Of a stretch of 43,929 bases of DNA, positions 1 to 9,400 are shown in pieces. Numbering within the stretch: the stretch's first letter is position 1; each line of letters starts with the position of its first letter. Below the pieces are notes generated by a model. The model did not search any database and was not told the origin of the DNA. It saw nothing but the letters and a program-made list of their open reading frames with translations. Made by a program: the position numbers and the translations under genes. The DNA lies in NCBI RefSeq assembly GCF_000612625.1, contig NZ_CCAS010000036.1, positions 1-43,929 of the forward strand, read 5' to 3'. The stretch is from Neobacillus jeddahensis. GTDB lineage: Bacteria > Bacillota > Bacilli > Bacillales > Cytobacillaceae.

Positions 1-30
1 AAAAAGGAAGAGGCTAAGATCCCTCTTCCC
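1..30 (-). terminator. Rho-independent terminator of asnO
   Basis: Arms GGAAGAGG (6-13) and CCTCTTCC (22-29) form an 8-bp stem with an 8-nt loop. On the minus strand the stem is followed by a run of T (positions 5-1). It lies just past the asnO stop codon. The T-run may continue beyond the window edge. Confidence 0.75.
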
Positions 31-77
31 AATACTCATTTTAATCTAAATCATGATTTTATTCCAAATTTTATAGG

Positions 78-1925
78 TTAATTTACGATATTAATATTGT
101 AATCCTTAAACCATGTGTGAAGCTGAACAAGATATGCTAACAATTGTGGCCCTGTCATTAACTGGCCAAACCATGGCTCTTGAAAGGACTTTCCTCCCGA
201 ATTGACGATGCTTTCCAACTGGTCTTTTTGAAAAAGTTCGTGTAAAGCCGAGGATTTATCTTGTAATATCGCTCCCATCCATTGTTGAATCGCCCTAGTA
301 TACTCTGGATTATGTGTCTTCGGATATGGACTTTTCTTCCGATATAAAACCTCCTCCGGTAGGGTCCCTTCGAATGCCTTTCTAAGAATTCCTTTTTCCC
401 TGCCGCGATACATTTTCATTTCCCACGGGATATTCCAGACGTATTCCACAAGGCGATGGTCAGCAAATGGAACACGGACCTCTAAGCTTGCCCCCATACT
501 CATGCGATCTTTTCGATCTAACAAGGTTGTCATGAACCATGTCATATTGATATAAAATAATTCTCTCCGTTTCGCTTCTTCGATACTTTCCCCATCAAGT
601 TTCGGGGTTTCCGCAATCGCCTGCCGGTACTGTTCCATACAATACTCATCCAGTTTTAATTTATCCTGCCAATGTGGTGACAACAAATTTTGCCGTTCTT
701 GAACAGAACGCATCCATGGGAAGCCAGGCCGCTCTAGATCTTGCTTTCGATGAAACCATGGATATCCGCCAAAAATTTCATCGGCACATTCTCCAGATAA
801 ACCTACCACAAAGTCTTTTTTGATTTCTTTACAAAACCAAAGCAAGGAAGAATCAATATCCGCCATTCCAGGGAAATCTCTGACATGTGTTGCTTCTAAC
901 AAATCATTTACTAATTGAGCTTGTGATATGGTCTTGTTATGGTGCCTCGTTTCAAATCTATCTGTCATCATTTGAATATATCTTCCGTCAGCATCCGGCT
1001 GAAATTCATTTGAGGCAAAATATTGATCATTTCCTTCATAATCAATTGAATACGTATGAAGCTGCCCCTTCCCTTGGTCCTCAAAGCCCTTTGCCGCAAT
1101 CGCGGTGATGATACTAGAATCGAGACCCCCAGATAAAAATGTGCATAACGGAACATCAGAAACAAGCTGCCTCGTGACAGCATCCGTCACTAAATACCGA
1201 ACCTTTTCCGCTGTTTCTTCCACACTTTCTTTATGCTCTTCACTTTTCACATTCCAGTAACGCCAAATTTTCAACCCATTTTTTGAAAATGTTAAGGCAT
1301 GAGCTGGCCTTAGTTCCTTCATCCCTTTAAAAATACCAGACCCCGGTGATCGAGAGGGACCTGCCCCAAAAATTTCAGCCAGTCCGTACTGATCAATTTC
1401 CGGCTTTATTTCAGGGTGAGCAAGAATGGCTTTAATTTCAGATGCAAAGATCAAACCCTTCTGATGTTCGGTGAAGAATAACGGTTTTACCCCCAGTCGA
1501 TCTCGTCCAATGTAGAGCTGTTCTTTTTTTGAATCCCAAATAGCAAAGGCAAAGATACCATTTAAATAATTTACGCACTCTTCCGCCCATTCTATATAGG
1601 CAGTTAACAGTACTTCTGTATCAGAATGACCATTAAAAGAATATCCTTTAGTAAGGAGAATTTTGCGAATATCTTCCGTGTTATATAATTCCCCATTGTA
1701 ACAAATGGTGTAGTCAAAGCCCTCTTTTTGTTTAGTCATTGGCTGTCTGCCCCCTTCAGGGTCGACTACGATCAGTCGTTTATGACCAAAGCCAGCATGT
1801 GCAGTATGCCAGATGTTTGTTTCATCGGGGCCTCTTTTTGACAAAGTTCTCACCATTTTTGTTAGGGTTTCTGTTTCATTTTTAATAGCTTTATCAAAAT
1901 CAACCCATCCCGAGATTCCACACAT
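78..1925 (-). CDS. asnO: Asparagine synthetase, glutamine-hydrolysing (AsnO type)
   Basis: 615 aa, the usual length for bacterial class-B asparagine synthetases. It makes asparagine from aspartate, ATP and glutamine. After Met removal the N-terminus is Cys2 (MCGISGWVDF), the glutaminase nucleophile, starting a class II amidotransferase domain (about residues 2-190). The synthetase domain carries the pyrophosphate loop SGGLDSS near residue 267. The ATG is preceded by AAGGGAGTGAG at good spacing. B. subtilis has three paralogues (AsnB, AsnH, AsnO). The neighbours yisN and yisL match the asnO locus, where the gene is sporulation-linked, so I call it asnO on synteny; the sequence alone only proves the enzyme family. 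It is transcribed divergently from yisN and ends in its own terminator. Confidence 0.9.
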   Translation of the reverse strand: MCGISGWVDFDKAIKNETETLTKMVRTLSKRGPDETNIWHTAHAGFGHKRLIVVDPEGGRQPMTKQKEGFDYTICYNGELYNTEDIRKILLTKGYSFNGHSDTEVLLTAYIEWAEECVNYLNGIFAFAIWDSKKEQLYIGRDRLGVKPLFFTEHQKGLIFASEIKAILAHPEIKPEIDQYGLAEIFGAGPSRSPGSGIFKGMKELRPAHALTFSKNGLKIWRYWNVKSEEHKESVEETAEKVRYLVTDAVTRQLVSDVPLCTFLSGGLDSSIITAIAAKGFEDQGKGQLHTYSIDYEGNDQYFASNEFQPDADGRYIQMMTDRFETRHHNKTISQAQLVNDLLEATHVRDFPGMADIDSSLLWFCKEIKKDFVVGLSGECADEIFGGYPWFHRKQDLERPGFPWMRSVQERQNLLSPHWQDKLKLDEYCMEQYRQAIAETPKLDGESIEEAKRRELFYINMTWFMTTLLDRKDRMSMGASLEVRVPFADHRLVEYVWNIPWEMKMYRGREKGILRKAFEGTLPEEVLYRKKSPYPKTHNPEYTRAIQQWMGAILQDKSSALHELFQKDQLESIVNSGGKSFQEPWFGQLMTGPQLLAYLVQLHTWFKDYNINIVN

Positions 1926-2158
1926 TCGTATCTCACTCCCTTACATTTTAAAAATACTGAACATGTATTTCATGCTCTATTGTATTCAGCCCAGATAAAA
2001 TGGTTAATTGTCCTATATCACAATTGTACATGTGCACGATAGTGGTCATTTTCGCGATGATTAATTAACAAAGCCTAACTATTAAAAATAACTAGGTTAT
2101 AAAAAGGCAGGAAGATGTCTAAAAAGGAAAAGAAAGCAACTGTGTATGGAGGTTAATG

Positions 2159-2722
2159 ATGAATCGACAACAACGACTAAAACTATATGATTTCCAACAA
2201 AGGGCCTACAACGAGGGAACCGTTGAACAAATAAATGATCAATGGATTTTTTTCGATGAGGAAACGGAAGAAGCTACGATGTTAGATGAATTTATTCATC
2301 AAGAAATTGAAATTTTTCGGTTAAATCGCTGGAAAAAAGGGATATTGAATGAACCAGGAAAAGTTCATTGTGGGAAGGAAGCCATTATGCTTCGTGATCA
2401 TGATACCATTAGAATGAGGAAGCATTTAATCTACTCCCTCGAAAGATTGTTAGACGGAGTGAATGATGATGCCTTTTTCCAGTTTGTTACGACCTTGAAT
2501 TCCCTTAATTTCTCTATTTACGATTGTATTTACTGTTATAATCATTTATCCTTCTTATCCGATGATCATCGAAAAGATGGAGTAAACTTTATGGTTTTTG
2601 ATAACCAAGAACAAATTTGTAATGTGCAGCATCATTTTTGTTATTTTGAAAAAATCAATGATCGATTCGAGTTCACCTTAAATACAGGCAAGCGTCTGGT
2701 CATCGAAAAAATGATATCATAA
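2159..2722 (+). CDS. yisN: YisN-like protein (DUF2777 family), function unknown
   Basis: About 187 aa, soluble, no signal peptide or membrane segment. The assignment to the YisN/DUF2777 group rests on general resemblance and on its place between asnO and yisL as in B. subtilis. It is rich in aromatic and acidic residues and has a Cys/Tyr cluster (YDCIYCYNHL) mid-protein. Two ATGs are adjacent at 2156 and 2159. GGAGG (2148-2152) is only 3 nt from the first and 6 nt from the second, so I prefer 2159. It stands alone, divergent from asnO, and ends at a bidirectional terminator. No biochemical role can be read from the sequence. Confidence 0.7.
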   Translation: MNRQQRLKLYDFQQRAYNEGTVEQINDQWIFFDEETEEATMLDEFIHQEIEIFRLNRWKKGILNEPGKVHCGKEAIMLRDHDTIRMRKHLIYSLERLLDGVNDDAFFQFVTTLNSLNFSIYDCIYCYNHLSFLSDDHRKDGVNFMVFDNQEQICNVQHHFCYFEKINDRFEFTLNTGKRLVIEKMIS

Positions 2723-2789
2723 GATATAGCTTAATGTATTTAGAACCAAGTGCACGTCTTGTTACAAGGTTTATCATTCGTCTCTAAAA

Positions 2790-2829
2790 AATAAGAAGGC
2801 TGCTGAGAATTCTCAACAGCCTTCTTATT
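2790..2829. terminator. Bidirectional terminator between yisN and yisL
   Basis: Near-perfect inverted repeat: arm AATAAGAAGGCTG and its complement CAGCCTTCTTATT, with further pairing in the centre. A-rich on the left and T-rich on the right, so it can stop yisN (plus) and yisL (minus), which converge here. Confidence 0.85.
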
Positions 2830-2840
2830 CTTCTTCACCT

Positions 2841-3200
2841 CTAAGGATGTAAAAACGACATCGGTAACTTAACAAATCCTAAATAAAGGACAAGTAAAAA
2901 AGCAACAACAAACTGAATCCAAAAAACAGACGTTCTCCGGTTATTTGCGACGCGACTTAGGATCATTTCAAGAGTCCCAATCACCCATAATCCCACAATC
3001 GATTTTAAAATATACCAAACATCAATATTGGATAACTTAAAAAGTAGTCCTATACCTGTTGCAATAATGAGCAAGTATAGTACTCGTATGATCATGTGAA
3101 CAATCTTTGCTCCCTTTGCTTTTCCACTCTTATATAATGATAGAGCAACAAAGAATAAAATGAGAGCTAAAATCCATGCGGTAATATGTCCATGAATCAT
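2841..3200 (-). CDS. yisL: YisL family small membrane protein (UPF0344/DUF1516)
   Basis: 119 aa with four hydrophobic segments (about residues 8-20, 36-56, 64-82, 93-112), so an integral membrane protein. Sequence and position next to asnO/yisN match B. subtilis YisL. Function is unknown. The ATG has AGGAGG 7 nt upstream. It lies downstream of yisK on the same strand with a 137-bp gap holding only a weak hairpin (3252-3278), so co-transcription is possible but unproven. Confidence 0.85.
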   Translation of the reverse strand: MIHGHITAWILALILFFVALSLYKSGKAKGAKIVHMIIRVLYLLIIATGIGLLFKLSNIDVWYILKSIVGLWVIGTLEMILSRVANNRRTSVFWIQFVVAFLLVLYLGFVKLPMSFLHP

Positions 3201-3337
3201 GAAAGAACCTCCTTATGTATAATTTCATATCGAAACAATCATACCATAGGAACTGGCAAAATACGAAAAAAAGCCAGTATCTACTCATTACTAATATGGA
3301 CATGAATCCTCAAGATGTAGAACTCCCAAATTAATTT

Positions 3338-4249
3338 CTATTCAATTCTATTCTGAAGTGTCCCAATCTTTTCAATCATAATCTCCATCTGATCCCCCGG
3401 GCGTAAAAATTTGGCTGGTTTGAATCCCTTTCCAACACCTGCTGGCGTACCGGTTGCAATAATATCCCCTGGTTCGAGAGTCATCCCTGCTGATAAAACA
3501 GAAATAACCTCTTCAACTGGGAAAATAAAGTTTTTAGTATTTGAACTTTGCCTTACTTCTCCATTTATCCTTGTTTCTATATTTAAATGGTTAGGATTTT
3601 CAATTAAGCTTTTATGAACGATCCAAGGCCCCATTGGGCAAGAAGTATCCAGGCTTTTCCCAATAAAGAATTGGTTATGACGTGATTGCAGGTCTCGTGC
3701 CGTTACATCATTTAAGATGGTATAGCCAAATACATAATCAAGGGCTTCTTCTTTCTTTATGGCTCTCCCCTTCTTGCCGATAATGACCGCTAATTCCCCT
3801 TCATAATCAAGCTGCTCTGTCAGCTCCCGGTGGTTAAGAACGGTTTCATCTGGTCCAATGACAGTTGTGGGCGCCTTCGTAAAAACCATCACATGTTTAG
3901 GGATATCCTCTGCACTCCCCATCTCAATGGCATGCTCTGCGTAATTCTTGCCAACACAAAAAATATTCTTACGCGGTATTGGAATGGGTGCAAGCAAATT
4001 TGCCTCTTCAAGGGGGATATAAAATGGATCGGTTTGATCCGTATTTTGAATCCATACAAGCAACTCATTTACTTGTTCGATAAATCTCTTCCCTAAGGCC
4101 ATACATTCTATCATAGAAGCAGGAAAACTATTATTGCCAGATCTGGCTTTTTCAACCTTATTTAGTAAAAGGATTTTGGCTCCTTCCGAATCTACTAATC
4201 CAATACACTGTTCATCCTTAAACTGTATCGTAACAAATCTCAATCTCAT
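3338..4249 (-). CDS. yisK: Fumarylacetoacetate hydrolase family protein YisK (oxaloacetate decarboxylase)
   Basis: 303 aa. The FAH fold lies in the C-terminal two thirds: the metal/substrate segments GKNYAEHAIEMG, DYEGELAVIIGKKGR (acidic metal ligands), FGYTILNDVTARDLQ and a TGTPAGVGKGF loop are all present. FAH-family enzymes cleave or decarboxylate beta-keto acids using Mg or Mn. B. subtilis YisK has reported oxaloacetate decarboxylase activity and co-localises with the actin homologue Mbl; that function is transferred by family and synteny. A GTG at 4252 directly precedes ATG 4249; the AGGGG motif is unusually close to both, so initiation looks weak. It is divergent from gerPA. Confidence 0.85.
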   Translation of the reverse strand: MRLRFVTIQFKDEQCIGLVDSEGAKILLLNKVEKARSGNNSFPASMIECMALGKRFIEQVNELLVWIQNTDQTDPFYIPLEEANLLAPIPIPRKNIFCVGKNYAEHAIEMGSAEDIPKHVMVFTKAPTTVIGPDETVLNHRELTEQLDYEGELAVIIGKKGRAIKKEEALDYVFGYTILNDVTARDLQSRHNQFFIGKSLDTSCPMGPWIVHKSLIENPNHLNIETRINGEVRQSSNTKNFIFPVEEVISVLSAGMTLEPGDIIATGTPAGVGKGFKPAKFLRPGDQMEIMIEKIGTLQNRIE

Positions 4250-4330
4250 CACCCCTATTTCATATTTTCATCTATTCCTATCATAAAATAAACAGAACAA
4301 TCTAACAAATATTATTTAGGCGAATGATTC

Positions 4331-4357
4331 ACAATAGCCGCGCCCAATCATAAGATG
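4331..4357 (+). promoter_or_regulatory. Putative sigma-K promoter of the gerP operon
   Basis: AC at 4331-4332, 16-bp spacer, then CATAAGATG at 4349-4357. This fits the mother-cell sigma-K consensus (AC, 16-17 bp, CATAnnnTA) except for the last base. Its position about 30 bp before the gerPA start and the known late mother-cell expression of gerP support it. Not tested. Confidence 0.5.
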
Positions 4358-4387
4358 TAAAAGAAAATCTTAAAAAGGGTGTTGTTC

Positions 4388-4609
4388 ATGCCAGCCATAG
4401 TCGGAGTTGCACAAGTCATTACACTTGGTAACAGTTCCGTTTTTCATATCGGAGACGTTTATAAAATTATGCCCTTTTCTAATGCGAAAACTTTCTCTGG
4501 AGCAGGTTCCTTTAATACAGGTGAGAGTTTGAATGTTCATAATAACGTAAGTTCTACCAACACCAATGATACAGATGTCCTCGATCAAGGAAATTTCCTT
4601 AATATGTAA
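4388..4609 (+). CDS. gerPA: Spore germination protein GerPA
   Basis: 73 aa, the same size as B. subtilis GerPA. It begins MPAIVG and has the family features GDVYKI, GAGSFNTG and a C-terminal DVLDQG. GerP proteins are made in the mother cell and let germinants cross the coat layers to reach inner-membrane receptors. In-frame GTG and TTG codons lie upstream (4379, 4382), but AAGGG at 4375-4379 is correctly spaced for ATG 4388, and MPAIVG is the conserved N-terminus. First gene of a six-gene operon; paralogous to GerPF at the other end. Confidence 0.92.
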   Translation: MPAIVGVAQVITLGNSSVFHIGDVYKIMPFSNAKTFSGAGSFNTGESLNVHNNVSSTNTNDTDVLDQGNFLNM

Positions 4610-4625
4610 TAAACGGGTGGTCATT

Positions 4626-4865
4626 ATGAATTTTTATATCCAGCAGTCCATTCAAATTAATTTCATCAAAATTAGTGGGATTACTAATTCATCGGTATTT
4701 CAAATTGGAAGTGCCGGGATAATTAAACCACAAGCAAATTTGTATAATACCGGCGGATTTTCACAGCCTGCCCCTGGTGCGACAACATTGGGGGGAAATG
4801 CAGGTCAAAATGCTCAATTAGCTCCAGCCGTTCCATTACAAGCACCTGTAAGAACGATTAAATAG
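4626..4865 (+). CDS. gerPB: Spore germination protein GerPB
   Basis: 79 aa. Begins MNFYIQQSIQIN and carries the GerP-type segment SSVFQIGSAG followed by a low-complexity Gly/Ala/Pro tail (residues about 46-75). The ATG at 4626 has GGGTGG about 8 nt upstream. The frame is open further upstream, but that part overlaps gerPA and is not conserved. Second gene of the operon, 16 bp after gerPA. Confidence 0.9.
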   Translation: MNFYIQQSIQINFIKISGITNSSVFQIGSAGIIKPQANLYNTGGFSQPAPGATTLGGNAGQNAQLAPAVPLQAPVRTIK

Positions 4866-4952
4866 GGATTAGGTATGGTCAAATGAGAGCTATTTTCACT
4901 CCTACTGCCTCTTGCGTTGGAGAGATGGAGAGTAAGTAATGAGGTGATATAA

Positions 4953-5576
4953 GTGTATCAAGATATGAATCAATACCTTCAATGGCTGCAGATGTATATT
5001 CAAGCACAAGAAAAAAGAATCAATTTATTGGAAGATGCCGTCAAAAAAATGAGTGCTGAAATCAAGCAATTAAATGAGAAAAAATCCATCCATGTAGATA
5101 AAATTGAATATAAATTTGATCAATTGAAGGTTGAGACACTTGAAGGGACATTAAATATTGGCTTAAATCCTAACGACTTGTCCGACATCGAGGATTTCGC
5201 GGTACAAAACCAGTCATTAAATACTCCCCTTTCCCCCAAGGCGCAAATGCAAAGGTCAATGAAAATTGAAGAAGCGATTTATCGATTTTTAGAAACCGAT
5301 CTGCCGCAAATTGTCGAGGATGCCCAAAGGATGCTCCGGATGGAACCTAGTGACTCTTATTTAACCTTCATAAAAGAAGACATCATCAAGCAGTTGCCTA
5401 GTCGGATTGAACATCACCTAAATAGTCAACCAGCCCCACATCAAGCGCCAGAAAATGTCCCAGTTATTGAGGAACAAATCATTTCCGCCTTAAAACAGGA
5501 GATTCAAAATGGAGTAGCTGTCTTTTTCAATCATTTGCCGGAAAATGTGAAAGGAATGAAGACTGATGAACTTTGA
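4953..5576 (+). CDS. gerPC: Spore germination protein GerPC
   Basis: 207 aa, the largest GerP protein. The N-terminus is a predicted coiled coil (residues about 5-45, QMYIQAQEKRINLLEDAV onward), followed by a DKIEYKFDQLKVETLEGTLNIG segment typical of the family and a helical C-terminal half. Start is GTG 4953 with GAGGTGA 5 nt upstream; an internal ATG at 4965 is the alternative. Its end overlaps the gerPD start by 11 bp, implying translational coupling. In other bacilli loss of GerPC alone gives slow germination like loss of the whole operon. Confidence 0.9.
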   Translation: MYQDMNQYLQWLQMYIQAQEKRINLLEDAVKKMSAEIKQLNEKKSIHVDKIEYKFDQLKVETLEGTLNIGLNPNDLSDIEDFAVQNQSLNTPLSPKAQMQRSMKIEEAIYRFLETDLPQIVEDAQRMLRMEPSDSYLTFIKEDIIKQLPSRIEHHLNSQPAPHQAPENVPVIEEQIISALKQEIQNGVAVFFNHLPENVKGMKTDEL

Positions 5577-5748
5577 AGTCTATAACCGCGATCTTTGTGT
5601 CGGATCTATCAAAATCAATGGAGTAGCAAGTTCGTCCCTAGTGTTAGTTGGCGATACAGAAACCATTCAACTTGCATCCACCTTTGATACACCAGCCGAA
5701 TCATTAATTATTGGGCCGTTTGTTCCATTAGCACCGGAAGTGAGATAA
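5566..5748 (+). CDS. gerPD: Spore germination protein GerPD
   Basis: 60 aa. Begins MNFEVYNRDLCVGSIKINGV, with the short hydrophobic SSSLVLVGD segment shared by the GerP group and a C-terminal GPFVPLAPEV. The ATG lies inside the end of gerPC, 11 bp before its stop, so it is probably translated by coupling. Length and order match other bacilli. Confidence 0.9.
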   Translation: MNFEVYNRDLCVGSIKINGVASSSLVLVGDTETIQLASTFDTPAESLIIGPFVPLAPEVR

Positions 5749-5751
5749 ACC

Positions 5752-6138
5752 ATGCTTCAAAGAACTTCCTATGTAGATAAAATCGATGTAGAGGTGCTTT
5801 CCTTTTCCTCTATTTTTCAAATTGGAGATTCTTGTTTTATTAATGGACTCTCTCGTGCCATGGCTATTCAAAGGGAAGCCGAAATCTTTTATGGGAATGA
5901 GGGAAATTTTTCCACATATCCCGTATTTTCCGAGCCAATCCCCTTTCAGCCGATTACAGAACCATTTACGTTCAGGATCCACAACCCAAAGCCTATAATA
6001 AAAGTGCAAACGATAGATGTCATCGGATTTTCGTCATCTTCTATTTTACACATTGGAAATAGTAAACATATCTCATTAGAAGCTAGGATAAAACACATCC
6101 GTCAGCTATTACCAGAAAGGCATGAACATGAAATATGA
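5752..6138 (+). CDS. gerPE: Spore germination protein GerPE
   Basis: 128 aa. Contains two related motifs, LSFSSIFQIGDS (about residues 16-27) and GFSSSSILHIGNS (about 92-104), suggesting an internal duplication of the GerP repeat. Begins 3 bp after gerPD and so belongs to the same transcript. Function as for the other GerP proteins: passage of germinants through the coat. Confidence 0.9.
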   Translation: MLQRTSYVDKIDVEVLSFSSIFQIGDSCFINGLSRAMAIQREAEIFYGNEGNFSTYPVFSEPIPFQPITEPFTFRIHNPKPIIKVQTIDVIGFSSSSILHIGNSKHISLEARIKHIRQLLPERHEHEI

Positions 6139-6185
6139 GCGGAGCATATGTTACTTTATAGTTTACTTTGAAAAGGATGTTTGTC

Positions 6186-6404
6186 ATGCCAGCAATAATT
6201 GGTCCCGTCCAAATCGTTAATGTGGGTGGCGGTATTGTGCAATTCGGTGATGCTGTTTATATCTCTCCAAAGAGTAGCTCGAAAACAAATGCTGGTTCTG
6301 GAGGATTTAATACCGGAGGATTGATCGTAACAAATAATGGATTGAATGGCACAAATGTGCTCGATACAAATGCCGTTGACCAGCCTATTATCGGGAATAA
6401 TTAA
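6186..6404 (+). CDS. gerPF: Spore germination protein GerPF
   Basis: 72 aa, identical in length to B. subtilis GerPF. Starts MPAIIGPVQI and has FGDAVYISPKSSSK, GSGGFNTG and the DTNAVDQP ending; clearly paralogous to GerPA. An in-frame TTG at 6168 would add six residues, but AAAAGGA at 6171-6177 is well placed for ATG 6186. Last gene of the operon, followed by a strong terminator. Confidence 0.92.
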   Translation: MPAIIGPVQIVNVGGGIVQFGDAVYISPKSSSKTNAGSGGFNTGGLIVTNNGLNGTNVLDTNAVDQPIIGNN

Positions 6405-6441
6405 AAATGACATAAACCAATCACTGGTCTATGTCATTTTT
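6404..6441. terminator. Bidirectional terminator between gerPF and addA
   Basis: Arms AAAATGACATA and TATGTCATTTT, extended by CCA/TGG pairing in the centre, with T-run on the plus strand and the matching A-run on the left. Serves the convergent gerP operon and addBA. Confidence 0.85.
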
Positions 6442-6447
6442 TATTTA

Positions 6448-9400
6448 TTACATTTTTAAAATATGAGCGCCATCGAAGAAAAATAAATATCTTTCCGTTA
6501 TTTTTCTTTTCCAAATTTGCTCAATCGCTTTTGTATAAAGGTCTATTTGCAACCTATAGCGATTTTCGAGGATCGGTTTTGCTTGAAGAAAGCCACCTTT
6601 ATACCTGTCTTTTATCCCGTCTGATTTATAGTCAATCAGCACAAGACCATCTTCATCTTCCAGGATACAGTCGATAATTCCTTGGACAAAAACAGCTTCA
6701 TCTGCTTCCTTCCAGTTTGGATATACCTCACTTGCAGGTAATGACAGGGTAAACGGTACTTCCCTATGAATGGCTTTTGCCTGAAAATATCTTTTCCCTA
6801 ACGCCGAATGGAAAAATTCAACAATTAATTCACTATTAATTACGGCAGCTTGATCGGACGTTAACAATTCCTGGTTGATCATCCAGGTTAATTGATCATG
6901 GAGAGATTCCTCACTAACTGTGCTTGTTAGATCCACATGTTGCATAACCATATGCATAGCAGTACCTCGCTCCGCGGGACTCAGGGATTTTTCTTGCATG
7001 AATTTCGGCCGGGTCACGATGGATTTTCTAAATTTCCGGACTAAATCTGACCCACTTTGCTCATCAGTTATTTCCGCGAAGCGTTTTATTTCAGAAACAG
7101 ATTGCTTGGAACGATGCACGGAAGCACTTTGGTAGGGATATTCCCAAGCTAACCGATCCTTGATTTCCTCAGCAAACGGAGAGGATAGAGGGACTTTTTC
7201 TGCCCTTTGAACCTTTTCCAAAAAATGGTCCTCTTCCATTTCGAGCTCAGATTCTTGTTTTCTGATTTCTTCAGCATGTAGGAATGTCATCCTCCATGAC
7301 GAGGGATGATCAGTAATTTCAGCTGGAACAAGGGCATTTCCTTCACCGTTATACCTTAATTCTCCACAGTGGTGATGACGGACAAGCGCTGGACCAATCC
7401 AATCGATATAACTCACTGCTGATGCACGATCGTAATCCTTTAATAGCCATTCGGTCTGTGAGGATGCATCATTCCACTGGTCAATTTTTTTCTGTGCATC
7501 CTTTAATGTTGCCGTCAAGTATAACTTTTCTTTTGCCCTTGTCATGGCTACGTATAACACCCGCATTTCTTCAGCGAGCATTTCCATTTTCTTTTTTCGC
7601 TTAAAAGCGATTTGTGGCAGTGATGGATATGAAATGCGTTTTTCGGCATTCACATATTTCGCGGCAAATCCATATTCTTTATCAAGTAAAAAGGGCTTGC
7701 GGATATCCATCATATTAAATTGTCTTGCCATGCCTGCCATAAAGACAACTGGAAATTCCAGACCTTTACTACTATGAATGGTCATAATGCGGACAACATC
7801 CTCTTGTTCACCAAGTGCTCTTGCTGCCCCTAGGTCATCGCCTCTTTCAATCATCCGCTCGATAAACCGTAAAAATCGAAATAACCCTCGGAAAGAGGTT
7901 TGTTCATATTGACGCGCCCTATCATATAAGGCTCTTAGGTTTGCTTGACGCTGTTTCCCTCCAGGTAAACCACCAACAAAATCATATAATTGTGTATCAC
8001 GATATAATTGCCAAATCAGCTCTGAAAGCGATCCCTGTCGTGCCATTGAGCGCCAGTTTATTAAGGCGTCATAAAAAACGCGGACTTTCTCGTAAAATGG
8101 CTCCGCCTTTTCAGCGGTTTGGCTTTGACAGAAAACCGCAACTGCCTCCCAAAAAGAACCTGATTTCTTATGAATACGAATTTTTGATAATTCTTCCTCA
8201 TCTAAACCAACAATAGGTGACCGCAACACAGAAGCAAGCGAAATATCTTGATATGGATTATCAATTACCTGGAGAAGTGACATCATAATCGATACTTCTG
8301 TCGCCTCAAAATAACCGGTCGATAAATTCGCATAAATGGGAATTCCCTGATATTTAAACTCTTCGATGATTTGCGGCGCCCACGTCATCGAGCGCAGGAG
8401 AATGACCATATCACGATACATTATCGGTTTTTGCGATTTTGTTTTCGTATTATAAACAGGTGCACCACTTGATACCAATTCTTTAATTTTCGCTGCGATT
8501 ACCCTTGCTTCAATCTGTGATTGTTCTAGGTCTGCTTTATCAAATTCATTCGCTTCCGGTTCAGATTCAGCGTCTATTGCAGCTACTTCCGCACTATCAG
8601 CATTTTGATCAATAAGGATTACTTCTACTGGAAAAGGATCATCAACTGGGTATGGTGCACCATTTCGCAATTCTGCCGCCTCATCGTATTCTATCTCTCC
8701 TACTTTAACTCCCATAATTTGTTTGAATAAATAATTAGTCGCATCAAGTACCTCGTTCCTGCTTCTAAAATTACGAGCTAGATCGATGCGGAGTCCCGCT
8801 TCGCTGCCATCTACAGTGAACCGATGATATTTTTTTAAAAACAGATGGGGTTCTGCTAATCGAAACCGATAAATGGACTGTTTGACATCGCCGACCATAA
8901 ACAAGTTCCCCGTTTGCTCTCCATCCTTCGTCACAAGCTTTAATATCGTTTCCTGGACCATATTCGTGTCCTGGTACTCATCACAATATACCTCGTTAAA
9001 ATGTTGGCGATAGGTTAAAGCAGCGTCTGATGGGAGAAATTTACCATCAGTTGAACATCCATTTGTCAAAATCCCTAGGCAATAGTGCTCTAAATCGGCA
9101 TAATCCACAAGACTCTTTTCCCGTTTTGCTTTTTCAAATCGGCTTGAAAATTCCTTAACAAGGTATACTAATGTTTCAATCAATGGCTTCATTTCCACCA
9201 TATCACGTAAAAAGCTATCCGGTTTTCGGGAAAAGAGCTCTTCGTTTATATCTTGAATTTTTTTCTTCGCCTTATCCCTTAGTTTCTGAGCCTTCTCAGT
9301 TAGAGTCTTATCGTAGTGATCCCCCTTAACCTGTTTCGCCCTAGAAAAAGACCATGTTTGCATTGCTTGATAGAGTGCTGCCCAAGAGTCCTTCTGTGCT

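Noticed and set aside
3252..3278. Hairpin ACTGGC/GCCAGT between yisK and yisL
   Set aside because: Only 6 bp of stem, with the T-run inside the loop rather than after it, so not a usual terminator.
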